DNA from: JANQPX01 sp039197065
GTDB taxonomy: Bacteria > Pseudomonadota > Alphaproteobacteria > Geminicoccales > Geminicoccaceae
DNA length: 64,000 nt
NCBI GenBank assembly: GCA_039197065.1
Contig: JBCCUL010000014.1
Location: 124,001-188,000, forward strand
Reading direction: 5' to 3'
The stretch's first letter is position 1; the number at the start of each line of letters is the position of its first letter. Shown piece after piece: positions 1-11,036 of the stretch. The translations under genes and the position numbers were made by a program. The notes under the pieces were generated by a model. The model saw nothing but the letters and a program-made list of their open reading frames with translations. It had not been told where the DNA came from and ran no database searches.

Positions 1-642
1 AATGGCTCTTGGGATATCGAGTAGCTTCAGCAGGTCGTCGTCCCAATCCTGCCGGTGAATATTGAACAACATGGTGCGCGATGCGTTGGTGGCGTCGGTC
101 GCGTGAACCTTGCCGCCGGTCAGGCGCCAGAGGAGGAAGCTGTCGATCGTGCCGAAAGCAAGATCGCCCCTGGCCGCCGCTTCCCGGGCACCGGCGACAT
201 TGTCTAGCAGCCAGGCGAGCTTGGTGGAGGAAAAATAGGGGTCGAGCAGAAGGCCGGTCCGCTCCTGAACCAGGGCTTCATGGCCGTCCCCCTTCAGCTT
301 TCGGCAGAAATCCGCGGTCCGGCGGTCCTGCCAGACGATGGCGCGATGAACCGGCTCACCGCTCTTACGATCCCAAAGGACGACCGTCTCACGCTGATTG
401 GTGATGCCGATCGCGCCGATCGCCGATGCGTCCAGGCCAGCCTTCTCGATCGCCTGCTTCGAAACGTCGACCGCGTCCGTCCAGATGGCCTCGGCATCAT
501 GCTCGACCCAGCCCGAATGCGGATAATACTGCGCGAACTCTCGCTGACTTGTGGCGACGATCGTTCCCTGTCGATCGAAGACGATGGCGCGGCTGCTGGT
601 CGTTCCCTGATCGATGGCCAATACATGTCCTGACTGGGACAT
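1..642 (-). CDS. glpK: Glycerol kinase, 3' part outside the window
   Basis: FGGY-family kinase that phosphorylates glycerol to glycerol 3-phosphate in the cytoplasm. The first 214 residues are visible (full-length enzymes have about 500). The phosphate-binding start reads AIDQGTTSSRAIVFD. It is followed by GWVEHDAEAIW, GITNQRETVVLWDR and TIDSFLLWRLTGG, all typical of GlpK rather than xylulokinase. The ATG is preceded by GGGGAG at a normal distance. It lies about 100 bp downstream of an MFS transporter gene on the same strand, so co-transcription is possible. The C-terminal ATPase lobe runs off the window edge, so integrity cannot be judged. Confidence 0.93.
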   Translation of the reverse strand, partial: MSQSGHVLAIDQGTTSSRAIVFDRQGTIVATSQREFAQYYPHSGWVEHDAEAIWTDAVDVSKQAIEKAGLDASAIGAIGITNQRETVVLWDRKSGEPVHRAIVWQDRRTADFCRKLKGDGHEALVQERTGLLLDPYFSSTKLAWLLDNVAGAREAAARGDLAFGTIDSFLLWRLTGGKVHATDATNASRTMLFNIHRQDWDDDLLKLLDIPRAI

Positions 643-746
643 GGTCGCTCCCCTTTTCTTGAATGGCTGATGGCTCTTGCCTTGATCCCGATTTCTAACC
701 GCTTACGCCTACTGGGGAAATAGCCTGTTCGCTCCAGCCTGATGGC

Positions 747-2012
747 TTAACCCGCATGGTTGGAAAGGTTGCTGGCGCGCTTCGCGCCAGGCAGGCGAAG
801 GGCTTGGATCAGCAGGAGCGTCGCGGCGAGGCAATAGACGGCGAAGCCCAGACCGATGCTTTCGATGGTGATCCCGGCATCGAGCAGGATGCCGGTGATT
901 ACCGGCCCAAAGGCGGAGGCGAAGACACTGATCGCGCCGGCCAGCGAGCGAATGGCACCGAGATGAGCCGTGCCATAAAGCTCGGCCCAAAGGGCCGTAA
1001 ATCCGGTGAAGGCCAGCCCGGAGGTCAGGCCGAGGAACGCCAGGTAAGGGACGAGCCAGGCTGGGGCCGCAGCCGGCGCCAGCAGGATAAGCGCCATCAC
1101 CATGGGCAGCAGAAACAACGGCATGATGCGCTGCGCGCTCAACCGGTCGATCAAGGGGCCTACGGCCAGTGAGCTGATGACGGCGGACAGCGCGAACACC
1201 CAATATTGGCTGGTCATCCAGGCTGCACTCCAGCCTTTGGCTTCCGCCAGCGTCAGATGATGAAAGAACAGAGCGGTTACGATGACCGATGGAGCCGTGA
1301 AAGCGGGAAGCAGGAGGTAGAAGCGTGGCTCGGTCAGCATCTGCCGCCGGTTTCGGTCATTGCTCGCCGGGCGATCGGACGTCGATCTCGCACGCTCTGA
1401 AGCGAGGTGGTGTCGATGCCGCTCGCCGTGACCGCGCAGCAGCAGGAGGGCAAGCGGCAGCAGGACGAACAGAATGGTCGCCGAGGCAAAACCGTAAGTG
1501 CTGCGCCAGCCAAAGCTGGCGATCGACAGGATGGCGAGCACGGGCAGGATGGCCTCGCCGAACGACATGCCGATCGATGCGATCGCCAGGGCTTTGCCGC
1601 GATCCGGGCCGTGATAGCGAGCCATGGACGTGGCGGCGGCATGGCTGGTGATGCCCTGGCCCATTTGCCGGAGCAGAAAGATCGCGATAGCGAGCGTTAT
1701 GATCGAATGCGCAAGGCTCATCACAAGGCAGGCGACGGCCAGACCGACAAGCGCTGACGCGACGTACCAGCGCAGATCGAGACGATCGATCAGCTGGCCT
1801 GTCCAGGGAAGAATACAGGCGCTCGCGAGCGTGCCGACCAGATAGAGGCTGCCCCATCCGGTATGGCCAAGACCGAAAACCTCCCGAATATCGGGCCCGA
1901 ACAGCCCGATGAAGAAGGTCTGTCCGGCGCTGGAGGTGAACGTCAGCAGAAAGCCGAAAGCCAGAAAACGGCGATGGCGGCCAGCAAAGGCGAGGTAGTC
2001 GACCAAAGGCAT
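747..2012 (-). CDS. MFS transporter
   Basis: Major facilitator superfamily permease of about 421 residues, with roughly twelve hydrophobic segments and a charged central loop rich in Arg, Ser and His (about residues 190-225). The N-terminal half shows an MFS-like motif around GQLIDRLDLR, and the C-terminal half repeats it as GPLIDRLSAQR. The start chosen is the ATG opening MPLVDYLAF, because upstream in-frame codons would add a charged, non-membrane leader. An AAGGAAGG stretch lies somewhat far upstream of it. The substrate is not deducible. Being upstream of glpK suggests, but does not show, a link with polyol or phosphate-ester metabolism. Confidence 0.85.
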   Translation of the reverse strand: MPLVDYLAFAGRHRRFLAFGFLLTFTSSAGQTFFIGLFGPDIREVFGLGHTGWGSLYLVGTLASACILPWTGQLIDRLDLRWYVASALVGLAVACLVMSLAHSIITLAIAIFLLRQMGQGITSHAAATSMARYHGPDRGKALAIASIGMSFGEAILPVLAILSIASFGWRSTYGFASATILFVLLPLALLLLRGHGERHRHHLASERARSTSDRPASNDRNRRQMLTEPRFYLLLPAFTAPSVIVTALFFHHLTLAEAKGWSAAWMTSQYWVFALSAVISSLAVGPLIDRLSAQRIMPLFLLPMVMALILLAPAAAPAWLVPYLAFLGLTSGLAFTGFTALWAELYGTAHLGAIRSLAGAISVFASAFGPVITGILLDAGITIESIGLGFAVYCLAATLLLIQALRLPGAKRASNLSNHAG

Positions 2013-2579
2013 GGATGGGTGAACGTCCTTCCTTCGATGCTTGCTCGTTAGCGGTAACAAATGCGAGAGGGCGAGGCTTTCAAGACGGTTTCAGTCCAGG
2101 CAGCGTCACGCGTCCAGAGGTTCGTCGCATCAATAGATCCGGCGAGGGCGCAAGTCCAGCATATCGGCCCACAACCTCATCCTTTGGTCCGGTGATCAAG
2201 GGGGCAGCTTCCCGGTGAAGAAGAACGCGAAGCCGTTCACTTAGCGCATCAAAGCTAACAAATCCTTAATTGCTCAGTTGTTACCAACGGTGAGCATTAG
2301 GCTTTCAGACATGGAATTCATGTAAATTTCGAAAAGCTGCCAAAGACTGCCCGTTTCAAGTGCTTTGGGTGGACGTGACAATCATGCCATTCTTCCAGAG
2401 ATGCGGTCGTTTCTTCGATGGACCAGATGATCGTGGAACCCTCGCTTGCCGATCGATCGGTCCGGGGCAGCATCCTTTTGAACTCATCCGGTTGACCCAG
2501 CGATCGATGGCCTATCCAACGCTGTTCTTTCGGGCGCCTACGATGTCGATCGCCCCACACGGCGCCGCCGGGCAGTCTT
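2013..2579. other. Divergent intergenic region
   Basis: About 570 bp between the divergently oriented MFS and histidine kinase genes. The small ORFs here have no ribosome binding site and no recognisable protein features. An AT-rich patch near 2240-2320 may hold promoters. No repeat or RNA structure was recognised. Confidence 0.4.
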
Positions 2580-4619
2580 TTGGGTAACATCTTCGCGGTC
2601 TCAGAAGGCACTCTTCGGGTGGTGCAAGAGGCCGCTCTCCTCGTGGATCGCCATGGCCTCATCGAACAGGTCAACGCCGCGTTTGAGGCCTTGTCGGGTT
2701 GGACGGAGCAGGAGCTGATCGGCCAGCCGCTGGACGGTCTCTACGCGGATGGTGAAGAGGACACAGGCGAGGCTGGGAAAAGCGACCAATCGCCATTTGG
2801 TCCGGACGGTGCTGCGCGCCGGCAAACCCACCGTTATCGATGTCGTACCGGGCATTTCTTCTCAGGCGAATCGGTTTCCTTTGCTCTCAACAACGAGGAT
2901 GGCGCCTTCAGGGGCAGCATTCATGTCGTTCAGGACGTTTCACGACGCATCAGGCGAGCCGATCGGCTGACAGCGCTGATCACCTTCGTCGCTGAGCAGG
3001 GCGTGGATGTCGACATTGAGCCCGCAGAGCTTCTGGATCTCGGCTGCCGTTACTTCGAGCTCGAACTGGGCGTTCTCTGCAGCACCGATGGCGACAGGAA
3101 CACGATCGAGGCCGTGGCTGGCGAGCTGGCGTCCGAGCTGTCGATGGATGATTTTGCGAACGACCATCATTTCAAGACGATACTTGCCTCTGAAGAGATG
3201 ACTGCGGTGATCGGGCAAACCTCCAAGCCGATTGCAGCAGCAGAGGGCGGTCAAAAAGAGACGGGTCTGCAGACATGGCTCGCTTCTCCCATTCGCGCCG
3301 TCGGTCAGCGCTATGGCACGCTCTGTTTCGCATCACGTCAGACAGAACGATCGCCGTTCGACGGCCAGCAACGGCAGATCCTTCGCTTTCTGGCGCAATG
3401 GCTGGCGGCGCGCAGGAATGCGAGACTGACCAACCGCTCCCATGCCGAGGCCAATGAGCAATTGCAAAGGAGTGAAGAGCGCCATCGCCAGTTTTATGAA
3501 AAAACGCCGGCGATGCTGCATTCAATCGATGGCCAGGGGCGATTGACCAATGTCAGCGACGCCTGGCTTGCGACCATGGGCTATCGACGCGAGGAGGTCA
3601 TCGGCCGCCCTTCGACCGACTTTCTTACGCCGGAGTCGAAGCGGTTTGCCGAAGAAATCGTCTTGCCGGCTTATCGGACCTTCGGGCATTGCGAGAATGT
3701 TCCTTATCAATTCGTAACCAAGAGCGGCGACATTCGGGATATCGAGCTGTCGGCGGTCTCGCAGATCGATGATGACGGCAACTTCATCCGAAGTCTCGCC
3801 ATCCTGCTCGACGTGACCGAGCGCAAGCAGGTCGAGCAAAAGCTCCTTCGAGAGACAGCGGCCCTGGAGAGGTCCAACGCCGATCTCCAGCGTTTCGCCC
3901 ACGTCGCCTCCCATGATCTGCAGGAGCCCCTTCGCCGCATCATCACCTATTGCGAGGTCCTGAAGGAGGACCACGGATCGGAGCTCTCCGATGAAGCGGC
4001 CGAGATCATGGGCACGATACAATCAGGCGGGCGTCGACTGCGCCTCATGATCAATGACCTGCTCGCCTATGTCCGGGTCAGGGAGCAGCTGGATCGCACG
4101 TTCGAGCCGGTCGACATGTCCGCCGTGCTATCTTATGCGCTGGACGATCTGCATGACGAGATCACGTCCCGGCATGCGTGCATCGAGGTTGCCCATCTGC
4201 CCCTGGTGTGGGGACGGGCGCCGCTCTTCAGAATGGTTTTTCATCATCTCCTCAGAAACGCCATCATCCATGGCAGCGAAGAGGCGCCGGCTATCGATAT
4301 TGCCGTCCGTGATGCCGGTGACGTCTGGCAATTTTCGATTGCCGACAAGGGTATTGGCGTCGAGCCGCGGTTCGCCGATCGCATCTTCGAGATCTTTCAG
4401 CGTCTTCACCATAAGGATGAAGGCGAGGGCTCGGGCGCCGGCCTTGCGATCTGCCGCCTTATCGTTCAGCGCTGCGGCGGTGATATCTGGCTCGACCGAT
4501 CCTATAACAGCGGCGCACGTTTCCTCTTCACGCTGCCGAAGGAAAAGCCGAAATCCCAGGAGTTGAGCCCGCCGACGCTGCCGCCCGCCCGATCAGAGAT
4601 CGATCTCACTCGAAGGTGA
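2580..4619 (+). CDS. PAS-GAF-PAS sensor histidine kinase
   Basis: Soluble-looking sensor kinase of about 679 residues with no transmembrane segments. Domain order: PAS (about 10-115, LSGWTEQELIGQPLDGLY), a GAF-like domain (about 130-275), a second PAS (about 300-415, MGYRREEVIGRPSTDFL), HisKA with the phospho-acceptor in ASHDLQEPLRR (His445), then HATPase_c with an N box (HHLLRNAIIHG), a G1 box (DKGIGV) and a G2 box (GEGSGAGLAICR). The dimerisation domain resembles bacteriophytochrome-type kinases, but there is no PHY domain or chromophore cysteine pattern. The start is uncertain: TTG is the first in-frame start and has a weak ribosome site. No response regulator is adjacent, so the partner is unknown. 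Confidence 0.9.
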   Translation: MGNIFAVSEGTLRVVQEAALLVDRHGLIEQVNAAFEALSGWTEQELIGQPLDGLYADGEEDTGEAGKSDQSPFGPDGAARRQTHRYRCRTGHFFSGESVSFALNNEDGAFRGSIHVVQDVSRRIRRADRLTALITFVAEQGVDVDIEPAELLDLGCRYFELELGVLCSTDGDRNTIEAVAGELASELSMDDFANDHHFKTILASEEMTAVIGQTSKPIAAAEGGQKETGLQTWLASPIRAVGQRYGTLCFASRQTERSPFDGQQRQILRFLAQWLAARRNARLTNRSHAEANEQLQRSEERHRQFYEKTPAMLHSIDGQGRLTNVSDAWLATMGYRREEVIGRPSTDFLTPESKRFAEEIVLPAYRTFGHCENVPYQFVTKSGDIRDIELSAVSQIDDDGNFIRSLAILLDVTERKQVEQKLLRETAALERSNADLQRFAHVASHDLQEPLRRIITYCEVLKEDHGSELSDEAAEIMGTIQSGGRRLRLMINDLLAYVRVREQLDRTFEPVDMSAVLSYALDDLHDEITSRHACIEVAHLPLVWGRAPLFRMVFHHLLRNAIIHGSEEAPAIDIAVRDAGDVWQFSIADKGIGVEPRFADRIFEIFQRLHHKDEGEGSGAGLAICRLIVQRCGGDIWLDRSYNSGARFLFTLPKEKPKSQELSPPTLPPARSEIDLTRR

Positions 4620-4718
4620 CCGCGGGCTGAGGCATCTTCATGCGCCCCTGGGATTGTCGAGGTTCTTCACCGAAAGCGACAAGAACCAAGTGGAGTGACC
4701 ACTAGAATCCTAGGAATC

Positions 4719-4768
4719 GTGGTTCTTGTGTTTCGATCACAAGGGATTCTTGTGATCGAAACGAACCA

Positions 4769-4769
<1 letters not shown>
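4719..4769. terminator. Large inverted repeat between convergent genes
   Basis: GTTTCGATCACAAG (4730-4743) and CTTGTGATCGAAAC (4749-4762) form a perfect 14-bp stem with a 5-nt loop. After a 4-nt bulge, outer arms GTGGTTC (4719-4725) and GAACCAC (4763-4769) extend it. It separates the histidine kinase and clpB and reaches the clpB stop codon, so it could terminate transcripts from both sides. There is no clear T tract, so a strictly intrinsic terminator is not certain. Confidence 0.6.
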
Positions 4770-7363
<2,594 letters not shown>

Positions 7364-7424
7364 GCCCAGCATCTCCGCAAGAAACGGCCGTTCCAACGGC
7401 CCAACGATATCTTGGAAATTTCAC

Positions 7425-7450
7425 CTTGGACAGCCTTCTCGCCGTCCAAG
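7425..7450. promoter_or_regulatory. Inverted repeat upstream of clpB
   Basis: CTTGGAC-N12-GTCCAAG, perfect 7-bp arms, about 62 bp upstream of the clpB start. CTTGG is reminiscent of the -35 part of alphaproteobacterial heat-shock promoters, but I see no convincing partner -10. A regulatory role is inference. Confidence 0.3.
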
Positions 7451-7659
7451 CGTTATGTGGGCAGTGATGAAAAATGCACAATATTTAGGCAATAATTTTT
7501 TTGCATCTTTTTTGAGCGATGGTCTCTGGGCGGACCGAACTCGGCCAAGCGTCAGCCGGCGCGCCAATCTTTCGATGCGGCCGCATACAGCTGTTGAGGG
7601 GCGGTCTGGCCGAGCGGCAGCTTGAATCCCCTCGTCAGTTCGCCGATGCGGAAAGGAAA

Positions 7660-7923
7660 TCAGTGCATCTGTTGGAGATGATCGATATGGCGGATCTGAT
7701 TGGGCTGCACCAGCTTTGCGGACGCGATCTTCACACTGTGCAATCGGCCTTCGATCGAACACTCCCAAAAGTCTAAAAATTTTGACAGGACTGGAAATTT
7801 TGGCGCAATATCAAGGTTTTGCCAGACATAAGTCTGGAGGAGGCTTGGATGGTCCGGGAGGTGGTAGAGGATCTCCGCCGTCGTGAGACGATAGTCCTTC
7901 ACCATCAATTCCAGGTCACGCAT
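7660..7923 (-). CDS. usg: Usg family protein
   Basis: Small protein of 87 residues with the Usg signature of alphaproteobacteria (VKDYRLTTAEILYHLPDHP, then LQTYVWQNLDIAPKFP and LSKFLDFW). The family is conserved but its function is unknown. The start is the ATG opening MRDLELMVKDY, which has a strong AAGGAGG seven bases upstream. A longer reading from an upstream codon adds a basic leader that does not belong to the family. It appears to be transcribed alone. Confidence 0.9.
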   Translation of the reverse strand: MRDLELMVKDYRLTTAEILYHLPDHPSLLQTYVWQNLDIAPKFPVLSKFLDFWECSIEGRLHSVKIASAKLVQPNQIRHIDHLQQMH

Positions 7924-8286
7924 GAGCGACCCTCCTTTTCCTGTTTCTGCCTGTCTTGTCTCTGTGTTCGTCCTTTTTCCTCTGCGGAGCGTCGTGGCGG
8001 TCTGGCATGGCAACGCTATTGATCGACGCCTCTTGCGTGGCCGGGCCTGTCTCGTCCGACGCCATCAACAGGATCTGAAGACCATGTTAGTTACCAAATC
8101 CTAAGACTTATTGTAGCGGAGCTGGGCCTCTCGAAAAAGATGCGGCGCCTGGGAACGGGAAATTCATGTCCAAGTCGACGATAAGACGTTGCCTTTAATA
8201 CAGGCAGCTTTTCCTTGCGGTCTATGAAGAGCGCAGTCACGCCAAACGCCGTTCCAGCATGCTCATCCAATCAAGGTATCAGCGCT

Positions 8287-8496
8287 TCAGGCGTTCAAGT
8301 CGAGGAGGCGGCCGCGCAGTGGGTCGTCGTCGTGGCGCGGATGTCTGCGTCTGTCCTGCTCATTGGCAATCTTTGAGGTGCGAGGATCATCTTTAGGGCT
8401 TCCTTCTTTTTTGCGCCCATAGCGGTTCAAAGCGGTCGGCCGTGGTTGCCGTTCGCCAATGCGCTCGATCATGCCATGAGGAAGCCGAATGTTCAT
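8287..8496 (-). CDS. Hypothetical small basic protein
   Basis: A possible 69-residue hydrophilic protein with many Arg, Asp and Pro residues (for example RHDDDPLRGRLLDLNA at its end). Support is a GGAG six bases before the ATG of MNIRLPHGMIE and an AT-rich upstream stretch. No family was recognised and no neighbour gives a hint. It could be a chance ORF. Confidence 0.4.
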   Translation of the reverse strand: MNIRLPHGMIERIGERQPRPTALNRYGRKKEGSPKDDPRTSKIANEQDRRRHPRHDDDPLRGRLLDLNA

Positions 8497-9201
8497 GGGC
8501 ATCTCCACTAAAGTCCGTCGTTTGCCTTCATACGATGCGCGCTCATCATGATGAAAGCATAGTAAGGTAAAGAAATAGTTAGCCTACTATTTGATTAAGC
8601 CTTGATCGGTGATTGTCAGCAAGTCGGTGTGAATGCGCCATGATGCGCCTTGGCGCCGATTCCCAACGCTGGCTCGACTTTTTGCCGTTCATCATTTCGT
8701 TAGCTTTATGCGTTTATGATGCTGGTGTTCATCGATGGGCGAGGGCGACTTGTCGGCTGATCCCGTCGGCAGACGAAGGCTCGTCTTTCGGCGCAGCCTG
8801 CTTCGATCATGGGGAAGGGGACAATGCACGGCATAGCGAAATTTATGATGCATGAAAGCCACATTCATAGTCGTGTTTTGCGTAAATTTTCGCTCAAAAG
8901 GTGATGATATTCTACATATTGATCGATTAAATCACGATCTCAAAGCGGCATCGCACCGCCTGCAAACTTCAGATTGTTTCTGTAGAATTTGACCAAACTT
9001 ACTGATTTTACTGTAAAAAATAAAGAGGGAATAAAAAGTTCCGTCCAAGCAACCCATAGATCGGCGTCTGAAGTTTGTTGACAATGACCTGTATTTGACA
9101 AAATATACGGCCTCATCTCATACAAATTAACAGCTGACCGCGCGGCCGTTCATTGGTTGTTGATTAGATCGGTCGTTAACTTGAATGCTCGGGAGAATAT
9201 C
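8497..9201. other. AT-rich intergenic region with 11-bp inverted repeat
   Basis: About 700 bp without a convincing gene, clearly AT-richer than the flanks from about 8860. CAAACTTCAGA (8963-8973) and TCTGAAGTTTG (9067-9077) are perfect inverted copies 93 bp apart. The right copy runs into a TTGACA promoter-like box. The short ORFs inside lack ribosome sites. Confidence 0.45.
9078..9123 (+). promoter_or_regulatory. Putative sigma-70 promoter(s) of the epimerase gene
   Basis: Two perfect -35 hexamers, TTGACA at 9078-9083 and 9095-9100. Each has a weak -10 candidate 17 bp downstream (AAATAT at 9101-9106, TCATAC at 9118-9123). They lie 80-125 bp before the GTG start of the epimerase. Confidence 0.4.
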
Positions 9202-10122
9202 GTGGGCGCAATCCTCGTCACTGGCGCAGAGGGATTGATCGGATCTGCCTTCTGCACGCTTCTCGAAAAAAGTGGTTATAGCGTTAAGAAATTGGACGTT
9301 CGCTCCACCGATCCCGGCGAGAAGGGTGATATTCGTGACGAAACGCTCGTAAAGGAGCGCATGAAGGGTTGCCGCGGCGTGGTGCATCTGGCCGCCATTT
9401 CCCGTGTGGCGGACAGCGAAGCCGATCCGGAGCTTTGCTGGCAGACCAATGTTATCGGTACGGAGGTGGTGATGCGCGCCGCGTCCGAAATGCCGATCCG
9501 ACCCTGGGTGCTCCTGGCCAGCAGCCGCGAGGTTTACGGCGAGCCCGGCAAACTCCCGGTGCGCGAAGACAGCCCCATGCGCCCCGTCAACGTCTATGGT
9601 CGATCGAAGGCTGCTGCCGAGCGCGTCGCCCTGGCCTGGCGCCGGAGCGGCGTCGAGACGGCGGTGGTTCGGCTCGCCAATGTCTATGGCGCTCTGAACG
9701 ATCATCCCAAGCGCGTTGCGCCGGCCTTTGCACGAGGTGCGGCGGCCGGTGAGCTTCTGCAAGTTCACGGTCGGGAAAACACCTTTGACTTCACCCATCT
9801 CGACGATGTCACGCTCGGCCTCTTGAGTGTGGTCGAGGCGCTTCAGGCCGGCGAGGTTCTGCCGCCCATCCACTTCGCGACCGGTCTGCCGACCACGCTT
9901 GGCGAACTTGCGGACATTGCGGTTCAGCTTGGCGGCGGAACGGCGCGGGTCGCCGAGGTTCCGGCGCCGAGCTATAATGTTTCGCGTTTCGTCGGCGATC
10001 CCGCCCGGGCGCGTGAACTTCTCGGCTGGCAGTCGCGGATCAAAATCGGCGAGGGGATGAATCGCCTCATCGAAGCCTACCGTCGCGAGCAGGGAACGAC
10101 ACCGACGTCGAACGTTGCCTGA
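9202..10122 (+). CDS. NAD-dependent epimerase/dehydratase (extended SDR)
   Basis: Extended short-chain dehydrogenase of about 306 residues, probably acting on a nucleotide sugar. The N-terminal Rossmann signature is ILVTGAEGLIGS. The active site has Ser in LLASSREVYG and the Tyr-Lys pair in NVYGRSKAAAE, followed by VRLANVYG typical of sugar epimerases and dehydratases. The start chosen is GTG in front of GAILVTG because GGGAG sits seven bases upstream. A more distal TTG would add fifteen residues before the Rossmann fold. The exact sugar is not deducible. A polysaccharide polymerase-like gene lies 0.9 kb downstream, so a role in surface glycan synthesis is plausible. Confidence 0.88.
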   Translation: MGAILVTGAEGLIGSAFCTLLEKSGYSVKKLDVRSTDPGEKGDIRDETLVKERMKGCRGVVHLAAISRVADSEADPELCWQTNVIGTEVVMRAASEMPIRPWVLLASSREVYGEPGKLPVREDSPMRPVNVYGRSKAAAERVALAWRRSGVETAVVRLANVYGALNDHPKRVAPAFARGAAAGELLQVHGRENTFDFTHLDDVTLGLLSVVEALQAGEVLPPIHFATGLPTTLGELADIAVQLGGGTARVAEVPAPSYNVSRFVGDPARARELLGWQSRIKIGEGMNRLIEAYRREQGTTPTSNVA

Positions 10123-10323
10123 TCTGGTGAAGTGATCACATCGGTGGTTTGACCACTTCAACAGCTGATTGACTTGTTACGGTCGCGGCAGCCTTCGTCC
10201 GGGAGGTGCCGCGACTTTCTGTCTGATCGAGTATCAGCCGCGCAACATTCGGACCTGCGCATGGTAGGTCTGCCGCGTTCCTCCTTCTTTGATCCGCCCT
10301 GGCTATCTTCCTCCGCGTCTTGC

Positions 10324-10441
10324 TGATCCATGGGATCCTGGCAGTTCGGCGCTTGCCCCAACTGACCCATCGGGCAGGCGGATTCCCAGGATCGCATGGA
10401 CCACGAAAAGACATGACATGAGGATGTTAACGAAGACTTAA
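10324..10441 (-). repeat. Hairpin repeat R1, copy 1, with CtrA-like box
   Basis: Read on the minus strand: TTAA-N7-TTAA (10441-10427), then a spacer containing TGTCATG, then an arm running TGGTCCATGCGATCCTGG and on to AATCCG (10403-10379), a 30-nt loop, and the opposite arm (10348-10324, 20 of 25 positions complementary). The first arm is identical over 25 bases to one arm of copy 2 at 61929-62045. The order of box, TGTCATG and hairpin is the same in both copies. It could be a mobile repeat or a small RNA gene. Confidence 0.6.
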
Positions 10442-10529
10442 GGCTTGGAAGACGTTCTTCGGTAAAAGACGTTTTTTGATGGCCTATCGGTGATAACCGG
10501 CTTTTCCGACCAGGCGGCACCGCCGGACC

Positions 10530-10572
10530 GATAACAAAATGCGGCGAAACTCTGGGATAGAGCGCATATTCC
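10530..10572 (+). repeat. Dispersed repeat R2, copy 1
   Basis: About 42 bp of intergenic DNA with core AAATGCGGCGAAAC then GGGATAGAGCG. It matches 45339-45380 on the same strand and 56502-56542 on the opposite strand. All copies are intergenic. Function unknown. Confidence 0.55.
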
Positions 10573-10596
10573 GGTCATGTTTGGTCGGCATTCGCT

Positions 10597-10852
10597 CTAA
10601 GAGCCCGCTTTGAAAGTTATCGAGTAATTTCATGGCCTTGTCCTTCGCAGATGCGAGGAGCTTGTCGCGCCGCGGTGCGGCGCACCGTAAGCGGCAAGGG
10701 AAGCTCCCCGCCTGCAGGCCTGCAAGGCCGAAGGTCGGGCTTGGCATGCCGGATCTTCGGAGCTTCGCTCTTGCAGACCGTGACCTCTTCCTCGTCTGAC
10801 CTCGACTGCAACACGATGAAATCATTCGATAACTCTCAAAACGGGCTCTAAG
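10597..10852. repeat. MITE-like element R3 with about 37-bp inverted ends
   Basis: The left end begins CTAAGAGCCCGCTTTGAAAG and continues TTATCGAGTAATTTCAT. The right end (10816-10852) is its imperfect inverse, reading ATGAAATCATTCGATAACTC and ending CGGGCTCTAAG. Between them are about 180 bp with no transposase. A related single arm, with some homologous flanking sequence, occurs at 17143-17188, and a decayed one at 29113-29150. This suggests a non-autonomous dispersed repeat. Confidence 0.5.
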
Positions 10853-11036
10853 TGTGATTGGCATAACTCATCATCCCTGAACATGGCATCTGATCCGGCC
10901 AGCTGCTCCAATCTCAGCGGCTGGGGACTCTTTTGACGATTCCTTCTCGCCTTTTAGTAGTGGCTTGCGCTAGAGTTCGCGCGCAATTGAGAACTGACCG
11001 TGTGTGGTTCTATCCCCGGCTGACAAGAGGCGAGTG

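Noticed and set aside
9127..10161. 344-codon minus-strand ORF
   Set aside because: Antisense to the epimerase, whose motifs are unambiguous.
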